Source: Variovorax boronicumulans (lineage in GTDB: Bacteria > Pseudomonadota > Gammaproteobacteria > Burkholderiales > Burkholderiaceae_C). Taken from it: a stretch of 64,000 nt of DNA. The notes under the pieces are model-generated. The model did no database searches, was not told the DNA's origin, and saw only the letters and a program-made list of their open reading frames with translations. Both the position numbers and the translations under genes were made by a program. The DNA is taken from the NCBI RefSeq assembly GCF_019352895.1, contig NZ_JAAAFX010000008.1, positions 62,001-126,000 on the forward strand. Reading direction: 5' to 3'. Positions 42,113 to 52,903 of this stretch are shown piece after piece. Position 1 is the stretch's first letter. Each line of letters begins with the position of its first letter.

Positions 42113-42976
42113 TCAGGCCGGCGCGTAGTCGGTCGATGCCGCCACCGTGGCCCACTCGGCGGTCTCGCGCTCGAGGTAGGCGATCTTGTCGCCGATGACC
42201 TTGAGCGTGTCGGTGCCCAGCGGCAGGCGCATCGGCGGCTTGGGCGAGCCGACCAGCGCCAGCACGGCCTGCGCCAGCTTCTGCGGATCGCCCGGCTGGT
42301 TCAGGCTGATCGCGCGCGCGGCCACGCGCACCTGGCCCGCCGTGCCTTCGTAGTCCGCGATCAGGCGCGGCGAGACGGTGAGCGAATTGCCCTCGAGAAA
42401 CTCGGTGCGGAAGTAGCCCGGCTCCACCGCCGTGACGTGGATGCCCAGCGGCGCCAGCTCCTTGTGCAGCGCCTCGGTCAGCCCCTCGACCGCGAACTTG
42501 GTCGAGCAGTAGATGCCGAAGCCCGGGCCCGACTGGTGGCCGCCGAGCGAGGACAGGTTGAGCACGTGCCCGCGCCGCTGCGCGCGCATCGACGGCAGCA
42601 CGGCACGCGTCACGTTCAGCAGGCCGAACACGTTGGTCTCGTAGAGCTTGCGCACCTCGTCGGCCGTGGCCTCCTCGACCGCGCCCAGCAGGCCGAAGCC
42701 GGCGTTGTTGACCAGCACGTCGATGCGGCCGAAGCGCGCCAGCGCGGCCTCGACGGCCTGCGCGATCTGCGCCTCGTCGGTGACGTCGAGCGACACGCCC
42801 AGGAGCCCCGGATGGTCGCCGAAGCGCTGGGCGACGGAGGCCGCGTCGCGCGCCGTCGCGACCACGGCGTCGCCATGGGCGAGCGCGGCTTCGGCCATGC
42901 GGGCGCCGAGGCCGCGAGAGGCGCCGGTGATCATCCAGACGCGTGGGAATTCGGTGGTGGTGGTGGTGGCAGTCAT
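42113..42976 (-). CDS. Short-chain dehydrogenase/reductase
   Basis: 287 residues. Classical SDR features: cofactor motif TGASRGLGARM near residue 18, NNAG near 95, and the catalytic YCSTK (Tyr-x-x-x-Lys) near 158 with Ser in NLSSLGG. The sequence ARDAAS after the second strand suggests NADP preference. It oxidises or reduces an unknown alcohol/carbonyl. AAGGAA precedes the ATG at 42976. It is divergent from a LysR regulator (124-bp gap), which likely controls it. Confidence 0.9.
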   Translation of the reverse strand: MTATTTTTEFPRVWMITGASRGLGARMAEAALAHGDAVVATARDAASVAQRFGDHPGLLGVSLDVTDEAQIAQAVEAALARFGRIDVLVNNAGFGLLGAVEEATADEVRKLYETNVFGLLNVTRAVLPSMRAQRRGHVLNLSSLGGHQSGPGFGIYCSTKFAVEGLTEALHKELAPLGIHVTAVEPGYFRTEFLEGNSLTVSPRLIADYEGTAGQVRVAARAISLNQPGDPQKLAQAVLALVGSPKPPMRLPLGTDTLKVIGDKIAYLERETAEWATVAASTDYAPA

Positions 42977-43099
42977 GTCGGTTTCCTTCGATGCAGAGGT
43001 GGAAGAACGTTGCAGTGAGGCCAATGTAGGTTTTGGAACCGCATCCGAATAGCCCACATTCACACGCTTCATTCACAAGGCAATCGTGATAATCGAGCG

Positions 43100-44068
43100 A
43101 TGGCCTTCAACGAACTGCGCGCGATCTCCACCTTCATCCAGGCCGCCGAGCTGGGCAGCCTGCGCCAGGCCGCCGCCGCGCAGGCGATCACGCCGCAGGC
43201 CGCGAGCCAGGCGCTGGCGCAGCTCGAATCGCACCTGGGCGTGCGGCTGTTCCACCGCACCACGCGCAAGCTGAGCCTGACCGAGGAAGGCAGCCAGTTC
43301 CTCGAAGCCGCGCAGCCCGGCCTGAGCACGCTGCAGCGCGCGCTGCAGGGCGCACGCCGCGGGCGCGAGGAGATCGCCGGCCCGCTGCGCATCGTGGCGC
43401 CGCGCGCGACCATGCTGCGCATCCTGTGGCCGGTGCTCGAGGAATTCTGCCGGCGGCATCCGCAGATCGAGCCCGACGTGCAGCTCGACGACCGCGTCGG
43501 CAACTGGGTCGAGGAGCGGGTCGACATCGGCTTTCGCGTGGGCAGCGCGCCGCAGGACGGACTGATCGCGCGCCGCCTCATGCCCGTGCAGCTGGTGGTG
43601 TGCGCCGCGCCGGCCTACCTGGCGCGCTTCGGCACGCCGACGCACATCGACGACCTCGCCAGGCACCGCTGCAGCGGCTTCAGGCATCCGGCCACGGGCA
43701 AGGTGATGCCCTGGGAATTCAAGGTCGGCGAGGAGATCGTGTCGCGCGCCATCGCGCCGGTGTTCTGCACCAACGACATCGACCTGGAGGCCCAGGCCGT
43801 GGTGGCCGGGGAAGCGGTCGGCCAGCTGGTGGGCGCGACCGCGGCACCGCTGATCCGCTCAGGCCAGGTGCTGCCGCTGCTGACCGAACACGTCACCAAC
43901 CATCTGGGGCTCTACGTCTACTACGGCAGCCGCGTGGCCCAACCAGCGCGGGTGCGGGCCTTCATCGACCTAGCGGCGGCGCAGCTGAGCGACAACGAGG
44001 ATTTCGTGCTCACGCCGCGCGACCTGGCGAAGGCGCCGCGGCGGCGCAAGGCAGCGGCACGTCGCTGA
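43100..44068 (+). CDS. LysR-family transcriptional regulator
   Basis: 322 residues. N-terminal helix-turn-helix (FNELRAISTFIQAAELGSL, then AQAITPQAASQALAQLE), effector domain with RIVAPRATMLRILWPVLEEF, and a short basic C-terminus RRRKAAARR. It is divergent from the SDR gene at 42113-42976 and is probably its regulator. The gap holds a GGTTTTGGAACC inverted repeat at 43029-43040 that could be its site. Confidence 0.9.
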   Translation: MAFNELRAISTFIQAAELGSLRQAAAAQAITPQAASQALAQLESHLGVRLFHRTTRKLSLTEEGSQFLEAAQPGLSTLQRALQGARRGREEIAGPLRIVAPRATMLRILWPVLEEFCRRHPQIEPDVQLDDRVGNWVEERVDIGFRVGSAPQDGLIARRLMPVQLVVCAAPAYLARFGTPTHIDDLARHRCSGFRHPATGKVMPWEFKVGEEIVSRAIAPVFCTNDIDLEAQAVVAGEAVGQLVGATAAPLIRSGQVLPLLTEHVTNHLGLYVYYGSRVAQPARVRAFIDLAAAQLSDNEDFVLTPRDLAKAPRRRKAAARR

Positions 44069-44071
44069 GGC

Positions 44072-44782
44072 TCAGGTGCGCCCATCCGCCGGGCGCAGCA
44101 CCTGGCCCTTGAGCGTGACCGGCTTGCCGATGGGCGGCGCGGTACGCGTCTCGACCGTGCGCAGCGAACCGTTGTCCATGCGCACGCGCACCTGGTAGAA
44201 GGTCTCGGTGCGGACGCGCTTCTCGACCACGTTGCCCGCATAGCCGCCGCCGACCGCGCCGATCACCGTGGCAGCGGTGCGTCCGCCGCCATGGCCGAAC
44301 TGGTTGCCGATCACGCCGCCCAGCACGCCGCCGGCCACCGCACCGACGCCGGTCGCGGGCGCCGCGCGCTTCACGACCTGGACCGACTCGACGCGACCGC
44401 AGACGGTGCAGACCGGCGCGGCGCGGCGCACGGGCGCAGGCGCGGCGGCATTGCCGACCGCCGGAGGTGGCATCACGGCCTGGGCCACGGGGGCAGGCGC
44501 GGGCAGCGGCGCGGGTACGGGCGCGCGGGCCGGTTCAGGCGCCATCGCAGCCATGGGGGGCGTCCCCCCGTCGGCGGGGCCTTGCGGGGGCTGCGAGGGG
44601 GCCACGGCGGCCGGTGGCGGGGCGGAGGCAATCGAAGAGGCGCCGCCGCGCTGGTACAGCAGCGTGCCGCCGAGCGCCACCACGGCAACGGCCAGGGCGC
44701 CGATCACGCCCCACAGCGCCTTGGGCGCGCCGGGACGCACGGGTGTCTCCGGGGAGGATGGGGAAGAAGAAAAGCTGTCCAT
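44072..44782 (-). CDS. Glycine-zipper 2TM domain protein
   Basis: 236 residues. One N-terminal membrane segment (about residues 25-45), a Pro/Ala-rich arm (about 50-120), then VCTVCGRVESVQVVKR, followed by a glycine zipper (GVGAVAGGVLGGVIGNQFGHGGGRT, near residue 150, cited as a landmark) and a beta-rich tail YQVRVRMDNGSLRTVE. SlyB-like outer-membrane proteins have the same zipper, but this one has an N-terminal anchor instead of a lipobox. It probably has an envelope role. A CXXC pair sits just before the zipper. Confidence 0.72.
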   Translation of the reverse strand: MDSFSSSPSSPETPVRPGAPKALWGVIGALAVAVVALGGTLLYQRGGASSIASAPPPAAVAPSQPPQGPADGGTPPMAAMAPEPARAPVPAPLPAPAPVAQAVMPPPAVGNAAAPAPVRRAAPVCTVCGRVESVQVVKRAAPATGVGAVAGGVLGGVIGNQFGHGGGRTAATVIGAVGGGYAGNVVEKRVRTETFYQVRVRMDNGSLRTVETRTAPPIGKPVTLKGQVLRPADGRT

Positions 44783-44861
44783 CACTTGTGTCCTTTGGCT
44801 GCACGCCGCCAACGGCGCGACAGCGCCAGCATGGACGCCCCCGCACGCGTGCCGCGTCAGC

Positions 44862-44879
44862 CGGGGCTTGCAAGCCCCG
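44862..44879. terminator. Perfect hairpin downstream of metH
   Basis: CGGGGCTTGCAAGCCCCG is a perfect palindrome 13 bases beyond the metH stop on the minus strand. No T-run follows, so it could be a weak terminator or an mRNA-stabilising end. Confidence 0.4.
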
Positions 44880-44891
44880 TCGGAACAAGGC

Positions 44892-47654
<2,763 letters not shown>

Positions 47655-47679
47655 GGAACTCACCTGGATGCACAAGGTT

Positions 47680-47756
47680 CAGGTGAGCGTCGTTGCGGGG
47701 ACAGACCCGAGCCTGGCGGGGCTGTGAAGCCGGCCGCTGCAACGCTCCTCGGGGGT
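47680..47756 (-). ncRNA. SAH riboswitch upstream of metH
   Basis: On the minus strand the leader reads CCCCCGAGGAGCGTTGCAGC, then GGCTCGG, then CAACGACGCTCACC just before the metH ribosome-binding region. These are the conserved blocks of the S-adenosylhomocysteine riboswitch (RF01057 type): CCGAG pairs with CTCGG and GAGCGT pairs with ACGCTC. SAH accumulation would switch on methionine synthase, which regenerates the methyl cycle. It ends about 26 bases before the start codon. Confidence 0.85.
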
Positions 47757-47820
47757 GGGGATTTTAGGCGGGATTCCGGGTGTGAGGCAGATGAGGGGCT
47801 TGCAGCGGGGGCCTTCTTTC

Positions 47821-48207
47821 CCCTCTCCCTCTGGGAGAGGGGAGGGTGAGGGCATGGGCGGTGGCTTGGGGTGCATCGGTCGAGGGGCGTCGGCGGACGG
47901 CATGCCTTGGGGCGGCAGACGCCTGCGGTCCTTCGGACTTCGCTGCTGCGCCTCGCGCCGGGCGGGGTCCGCGCAAACTCGCTGCGCTCAAACATGCGCG
48001 GCCCTGATCCGCCCGCCGCTGCGGTGCTCGCCGCAGGCTCGACAGCCGCCCCAAGGCATGCCGCCCACCGACGTGGACGCGCGCGTGGTGCATTCTTCTT
48101 TTCCCTCTCCCCCTGGGAGAGGGCAGGGTGAGGGCATGGGCGGTGGATCAGGCACGCGTGATGTGAGGCTGACGCCCTCACCCCTGCCCTCTCCCAGAGG
48201 GAGAGGG
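47821..48207. repeat. Composite nested repeat between metH and the DinG-type helicase
   Basis: The gap 47757-48283 holds no gene but a layered repeat. A 44-base unit (CCCTCTCCC, then GGGAGAGGG, AGGGTGAGGGC, ATGGGCGGTGG) occurs at 47821-47864 and 48103-48146 with two differences. Its first 34 bases recur inverted at 48174-48207. Inside lies a perfect 18-base inverted repeat, GGCATGCCTTGGGGCGGC at 47899-47916 and its complement at 48045-48062. The layout resembles a BIME or MITE-like element without coding capacity. Confidence 0.8.
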
Positions 48208-48283
48208 AGTGAACAGCCAAACGGCCACCGCGCGAACACGGCATGACCCTCCTTCCACTTTCCTGCGTAGAGGGAGAAATATC

Positions 48284-50503
48284 TCAAGCCGCGGCCGCTT
48301 CCCCCGCCGCCTCCCCCGCCCGCACCGTCGTCAACGCAAACGGCGGCAGCCCCTGCAGCAGCCGCTGCCCGTACGAGGTGCGCACCAGCCGCCGGTCGTA
48401 GCAGTACACGCTGGCCCGGTCGTCCTCGCTGCGGATCGCGCGGCCCACCCATTGCGCCAGGCGGATCGCGGTGGCGGGCACCACCAGTTCGGTGAAGGGG
48501 TCGCGGCCCACGGTGCGCAGCCATTCGGCGCGCGCCTCGCCCACCGGGTCGTCGGGCGGCGCGAAGGGCAGCTTGGCGATGAACACCGATTCGCACAGCT
48601 TGCCCGGCAGATCGAGCCCCTCGCCGAAGGACTGCATGCCGAAGATGACCGAGGGCAGGCCCTCGCCCACGCGGTGGCGGTGCGTGGCCAGCAACTGCTG
48701 GCGCGGTAGCGCCGTCTGCAGCAGCACGCGCGGGCGCAGCGCCATGGGCAGCGCCTCGACCGCCAGCCGCAGTTGCTCGCGCGAGGTGAACAGCACCAGC
48801 GCGCCGTGCCGCACATCGGCCAGGTCGCGCACCAGGGCCTGCACCATCTCGGCCACGTAGCCGGCAGCGTCGCGCGGATCGGCCCGGGTCTCGACCGCGA
48901 TCAGCCGGCCCTGCACTGCGTAGTCGAAGGGGCTGGGCACTTCCAGCGTGGTCGCGGCCTCGTCGCCGTGCAGGCCCGACTCGCGCAGGAAAAAGTCGAA
49001 GCGCCCGCAACTGGTGAGCGTGGCCGAGGTCAGCACCGCGCCGCGCACCTTGTTCCAGAGCTGATGGCGCAGCGTGGCACCCGGCAGCAGCGGGCTCGCG
49101 TGCGCCTGCAGCACCTCGCGGTCGCCATAGACCTCGAGCGTGAACCACTTGGCGGCCGGCACCGCGTCGGGCGCGGCATCGCGCAGCAGCAGTTGCGCGG
49201 TGTCGAGCATCTGCTCCAGGCGCGGCGCGAGCGCGCCGAGCTGGGCGTACATCGTCGACAGCTTGCGCGCCATGGCGGGCTGCTCGCGCATCTCGGCGCG
49301 CAGGGCGTTGGCGATCACGCGCAGCGCTTCCAGGAAACCCGAGGCGTGATGCGCCACCCGGCCCAGCGGACCCTGCAGCACCTCGGGCAGCGCGCCCAGC
49401 GGCAGCCGGGCCCGCGCGGGGCCGCGCGCGGCCGGGCCGTCGAGGCCGGCGCGCAGGGCGTCGCCGTACAGGTCCATCACCAGCCGCTCGGTGTCCTGCA
49501 GCGCCTGGCGCATCTGCGCCGCGTGGGTCGGGATGTCGGCCACCTCGGTGACTTCGAAGCGCACGCCCACGCGCACCGCGCGCCGGGCCAGTCGCTCGGC
49601 CCAGGCGTGCTGGCCCAGGTCCATGCGGCAGCCGAATTGGGCGAGCGCGGTGGCTGGCAGGTGGTGGGCCTCGTCGAGCACCAGCAGCGAGTTGTCGAGT
49701 TCGGGCAGCTGCCGGTTGCCCAGCGAGGCGAGCAGCAGGTCGTGGTTGACCACGATGACCTGCGCGCCGACCAGCGCCTTGCGGCGCTCGTAATACACGC
49801 ACTGGTTGAACGAGGGGCAGTGCTTGCCGCTGCACGAGGCGGCGTCGGCCGCCATCGGCAGCCAGGCTTCGGCCGCGGGCGGCGTGGCCAGCGTGTCGCG
49901 GTCGCCGTCCCAGGCGCCGGTCGACAGGGTCTGTGCGATGCCGGTGTAGAACTTGAGCCGCGCCTCGACCTCGTGCGCGGGACGGGTGGCGCGGGCCGCG
50001 GCCTCGTGGGCCTGCTCGTCGGCGAACAGGTCGTAGCCGCCCTCCTCGTCGTCTTCCTCGTCGAGTTCGCCGACCATGCCCGTCAGGCGCTCGAGCTTCT
50101 GCTGGCACACGTAGCGGCCCCGGCCCTTGGCCAGCGCAAAGCGGAAGGGCTGCGACAGCAGCGCCGCCAGCGCGGGCAGGTCCTTGTGGACCAGCTGCTC
50201 CTGCAGCGCCACCGTGGCGGTGGAGATCACGACGCGGGTGTTGCGCGCCAGCGCGAGCGCGATGGCCGGTGCGCAGTAGGCCAGCGACTTGCCGACGCCG
50301 GTGCCGGCCTGGATCACGGCGATGGCGCGCACCGGCGGGGCCGCCTCGTCGTCATCGACCTTGCCCAGCGTGGCGGCACCCAGCGTGTTGGCCACCTGCT
50401 CGGCCATGCGCCGCTGGCCCTCGCGGCCGCGGAAACCCTCGCTGGCCTGAACCACCTCATCGAACGCCTGCAGGGCGGACGCGGCCCATTCCAAAGAAGA
50501 CAT
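48284..50503 (-). CDS. dinG: DinG-family ATP-dependent DNA helicase
   Basis: 739 residues. XPD/DinG-type superfamily 2 helicase: Walker A AGTGVGKSLAYC near residue 67, DEAH box VLDEAHHLP, motif VI QWVGRAIRSEDDRA. The iron-sulfur cluster cysteines are in YVCQQKL and SCSGKHCPSFNQCVYY. It unwinds structured DNA, R-loops or G-quadruplexes. The E. coli enzyme is LexA-regulated, but no LexA box is evident here. It is close to the PACE gene on the same strand, 47 bp away. Confidence 0.9.
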   Translation of the reverse strand: MSSLEWAASALQAFDEVVQASEGFRGREGQRRMAEQVANTLGAATLGKVDDDEAAPPVRAIAVIQAGTGVGKSLAYCAPAIALALARNTRVVISTATVALQEQLVHKDLPALAALLSQPFRFALAKGRGRYVCQQKLERLTGMVGELDEEDDEEGGYDLFADEQAHEAAARATRPAHEVEARLKFYTGIAQTLSTGAWDGDRDTLATPPAAEAWLPMAADAASCSGKHCPSFNQCVYYERRKALVGAQVIVVNHDLLLASLGNRQLPELDNSLLVLDEAHHLPATALAQFGCRMDLGQHAWAERLARRAVRVGVRFEVTEVADIPTHAAQMRQALQDTERLVMDLYGDALRAGLDGPAARGPARARLPLGALPEVLQGPLGRVAHHASGFLEALRVIANALRAEMREQPAMARKLSTMYAQLGALAPRLEQMLDTAQLLLRDAAPDAVPAAKWFTLEVYGDREVLQAHASPLLPGATLRHQLWNKVRGAVLTSATLTSCGRFDFFLRESGLHGDEAATTLEVPSPFDYAVQGRLIAVETRADPRDAAGYVAEMVQALVRDLADVRHGALVLFTSREQLRLAVEALPMALRPRVLLQTALPRQQLLATHRHRVGEGLPSVIFGMQSFGEGLDLPGKLCESVFIAKLPFAPPDDPVGEARAEWLRTVGRDPFTELVVPATAIRLAQWVGRAIRSEDDRASVYCYDRRLVRTSYGQRLLQGLPPFALTTVRAGEAAGEAAAA

Positions 50504-50549
50504 GCGGCGAGTGTTGCACGACCCGCGACCGGGGGCCGTTCCTGCGGCT

Positions 50550-50996
50550 TCAGGCCGGCTGCGGTGCGCCCTTGGGATCGGTGGCCGAGGCCGGCAGGCC
50601 GAAGAGGGTGTCGAAGGCCCAGTTGAAGACGAAGGTGTAGACCAGGAAGAAGACCACCAGGCCCAGGTCCATCACCAGCGCGGCCCAGAGGCTGATGTCC
50701 AGCCACCAGGCGATGGCCGGCACCAGGAAGGCGATCAGGCCGCCCTCGAAACCGATGGCGTGGGCGATGCGGCGGCGCAGGCTGCGCCCGCGCACGACCT
50801 GGCGCGACTCCCAGCGCTCGAACAGCCAGTTGAAGGTCAGGTTCCAGCACACCGCGATGGCCGAGGCGATGACCGACAGCACGCTCGAATGCGCCAGGCC
50901 CTGGCCCGACATCAGGGCCAGGCCGATGCTGGCCGCCACGATGGCGATGCCCTCGTAGAGGGTGATGTAGACGACGCGGCGCTTGAGCCCTTGCAT
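50550..50996 (-). CDS. PACE-family efflux transporter
   Basis: 148 residues, two tandem transmembrane-pair domains. The start at 50996 puts the key acidic residue at E15 (QGLKRRVVYITLYEGIAI), the position needed for transport in AceI of Acinetobacter. Later repeats read AVCWNLTFNWLFERWE and FVFNWAFDTLFG, both PACE signatures. These pumps export chlorhexidine and similar biocides and short diamines by proton antiport. It is divergent from a LysR gene, as aceI is from aceR. Confidence 0.88.
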   Translation of the reverse strand: MQGLKRRVVYITLYEGIAIVAASIGLALMSGQGLAHSSVLSVIASAIAVCWNLTFNWLFERWESRQVVRGRSLRRRIAHAIGFEGGLIAFLVPAIAWWLDISLWAALVMDLGLVVFFLVYTFVFNWAFDTLFGLPASATDPKGAPQPA

Positions 50997-51031
50997 GAGA
51001 AACCTCGAATAGAAACGGTGAACAGGTCTGG

Positions 51032-51062
51032 ACTTTATGTGTCTCTTTCTGATATATAAAGT
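51032..51062. promoter_or_regulatory. Candidate operator between the PACE and LysR genes
   Basis: ACTTTAT and ATAAAGT form a perfect 7-bp inverted repeat with a 17-base spacer in the AT-rich divergent gap of 102 bases. It also contains a TATATA -10-like element. The spacing suits a LysR tetramer site; AceR-type regulation of a PACE pump is the model. Confidence 0.45.
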
Positions 51063-51098
51063 CATCTTCTATCAGTTGAATTGACAGGTCGGCCGCCC

Positions 51099-52016
51099 AT
51101 GGCTTTTTCCTCCGACAACCTGCAGGTCTTCCTGGCGGTGCTCGACCACGGCTCCTTTTCGGCCGCCGCGCGCTCGCTGGGGCGGGTGCCCTCGGCCGTC
51201 AGCATGGCGATCGCCGGCCTGGAAGCCGAACTCGACCTGCCCCTGTTCGATCGCAGCGGCCGCGAGCCCAGGCCCACGGCCGCCGCGCGCTCGCTCGAGC
51301 CGCAGGCCCGCCTGCTGGCGGCGCAGTTCAAGCAGCTCGAGGTGCAGGCGCTGGCGCTGACCCAGGGCCTGGAGAACCGGCTGACGCTGGCCATCGCGCC
51401 CGAACTGCTGGCCGCTCCGTGGAGCGGCGCCCTGGCCGCGCTGGCGCAGGAATACCCGCTGCTCGAAGTGGAGGTGCTGGCCGCGCCCCAGGCCGACGCG
51501 CTGGCGCTGCTGCACGAAGGGCGCGCCCAGCTCGCGGTGGTGTTCGAGCGGCCCAGCCTGGACGGCCGCGAAGGTTTTCAGGAAGTCGCGAGCGACACCA
51601 TGGTGGCGGTGATGGCCCCCGACCATCCGGCGCTGGCCGCGGCCGGCGGGCGGCTGCGCGAGGAGCACCTGCACAACACGCGGCAGATCGTGGTGGCGGG
51701 CCGCGACCTCGCGACCAGCGACCCGCGCTTCGTGTTCGGCCGCCATGTCTGGCGCACAGACAACGCACTCGCCGCGCTGAGCCTGCTCACCGCCGGCCTG
51801 GGCTGGGGCTGGCTGCCGCGCAACTTCGTCAAACCGCACGTGGCGGCCGGCGCGCTGCTGGAGATTCCGTTCGAGAACCTGAGCAACGGGCTGGACCTGT
51901 GGGTCGACGTGGTGTGGTCGCGCGAGCGGCCGCTGGGACTGGGGGCGCAGCGCTTCGTCGCGCTGATCGCGCGCGACAAGGGGAGCGCAAAAGCCGAAAA
52001 GGCTGAAAAGACCTAG
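51099..52016 (+). CDS. LysR-family transcriptional regulator (AceR-like position)
   Basis: 305 residues from the ATG at 51099; a TTG at 51081 would add six residues. Helix-turn-helix with NLQVFLAVLDHGSFSAAARS and RVPSAVSMAIAGLEAEL, then the effector domain. Its place next to a divergent PACE transporter gene matches the aceI-aceR pair, so it likely activates that pump in response to its substrates. The C-terminus is Lys-rich (KGSAKAEKAEKT). Confidence 0.9.
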   Translation: MAFSSDNLQVFLAVLDHGSFSAAARSLGRVPSAVSMAIAGLEAELDLPLFDRSGREPRPTAAARSLEPQARLLAAQFKQLEVQALALTQGLENRLTLAIAPELLAAPWSGALAALAQEYPLLEVEVLAAPQADALALLHEGRAQLAVVFERPSLDGREGFQEVASDTMVAVMAPDHPALAAAGGRLREEHLHNTRQIVVAGRDLATSDPRFVFGRHVWRTDNALAALSLLTAGLGWGWLPRNFVKPHVAAGALLEIPFENLSNGLDLWVDVVWSRERPLGLGAQRFVALIARDKGSAKAEKAEKT

Positions 52017-52813
52017 CGTCCGTGGCGGCCCTCGCCGCCGCCGCGGTGATCGCCACCGCCCCGGTGGTCGCCGCCCCGCCCCGGGCCTTGCGGCCTGCCG
52101 CCCCCACCTTCACGGGGCCCGCCCTGCCCCCGGATGTACAGGCCCCCGTTGGATTGCGGGCGCGGCCGGTCCGGCCGGACCTCCGGGCGAGGTCCTGGCG
52201 GCCTGCCAGGGCGCACGCCCGGATCGGGCCGGGGCCGGAAGCCGTCGTCGCGCGGCGGCCGGAAACCCGGGCCGGGCGTGGGGCGCGGATCGGGACGTGG
52301 GCGAAAGCCGGGGCCAGGCCCCCCCGGGCCGCCGGGGCGCCACGGGTTGGGCCGCCATTCGGGCCGCGGCGGGGGCGGCGGGCGCCAGCCCTGCACCGGC
52401 GGCGGCGGGCGCTGGCCCCACCAGCGGCGGTCGCCGTACCAGGGCCGGTCGCGGTAGTAATTCGACCAGTAGCTGCCCAACGTGAAGGCCACGATCGGCA
52501 CGCCGATCACCGCGCCGTAGGTGGCGAGCGGCACGCGCTGCTGTTCGTAGGCGTAGTCGAGGCTGGGCGCGTAGACCCAGCCGCGCAGCCCGTCGGGCAG
52601 CACCACGTCGCACCAGCTGTAGCCGTTGGTGCACCCCATCACCTCGAGCGGCTGGCCGCCGCCCAGCGTGGCGACCACCGGATAGTCGGGCGCCGGGCCG
52701 GCGCGCAGGTTCAGCGCACCGCGCGTGAAGGCCTGCTGCGCGGCGGCCGCGAGCGGAAGAGAGAGGGCGATCGAGCCGATGCCGATCCAGCGCCAGGCAA
52801 GCTTGTTCATCAT
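52013..52813 (-). CDS. SH3-domain exported protein with Pro/Arg/Gly-rich tail
   Basis: 266 residues. Signal peptide to about residue 25 (SLPLAAAAQQ). A bacterial SH3 domain follows at about 27-90 (ALNLRAGPAPDYPVVATLGGGQPLEV, then DGLRGWVYA). One hydrophobic stretch near residue 100 leads to a long low-complexity tail rich in Pro, Arg, Gly and Trp (RPPPPP, RPNPWRPGG). It probably sits in the periplasm near the cell wall. Its stop overlaps the LysR stop by four bases. GGAAGGAA precedes the start. Confidence 0.78.
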   Translation of the reverse strand: MMNKLAWRWIGIGSIALSLPLAAAAQQAFTRGALNLRAGPAPDYPVVATLGGGQPLEVMGCTNGYSWCDVVLPDGLRGWVYAPSLDYAYEQQRVPLATYGAVIGVPIVAFTLGSYWSNYYRDRPWYGDRRWWGQRPPPPVQGWRPPPPPRPEWRPNPWRPGGPGGPGPGFRPRPDPRPTPGPGFRPPRDDGFRPRPDPGVRPGRPPGPRPEVRPDRPRPQSNGGLYIRGQGGPREGGGGRPQGPGRGGDHRGGGDHRGGGEGRHGR

Positions 52814-52903
52814 GTCGGGATTCCTTCCCTTGCAGGGTAGGCGTCGCGCCGAAGCGCTGTCAATCGGCCGAGGCGCCAACCGCCCGGCCCGCCGCGATCG
52901 GCT

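Noticed and set aside
47821..48207. CRISPR array
   Set aside because: The repeated unit occurs only two or three times, at irregular distances and in both orientations, without uniform spacers or cas genes.
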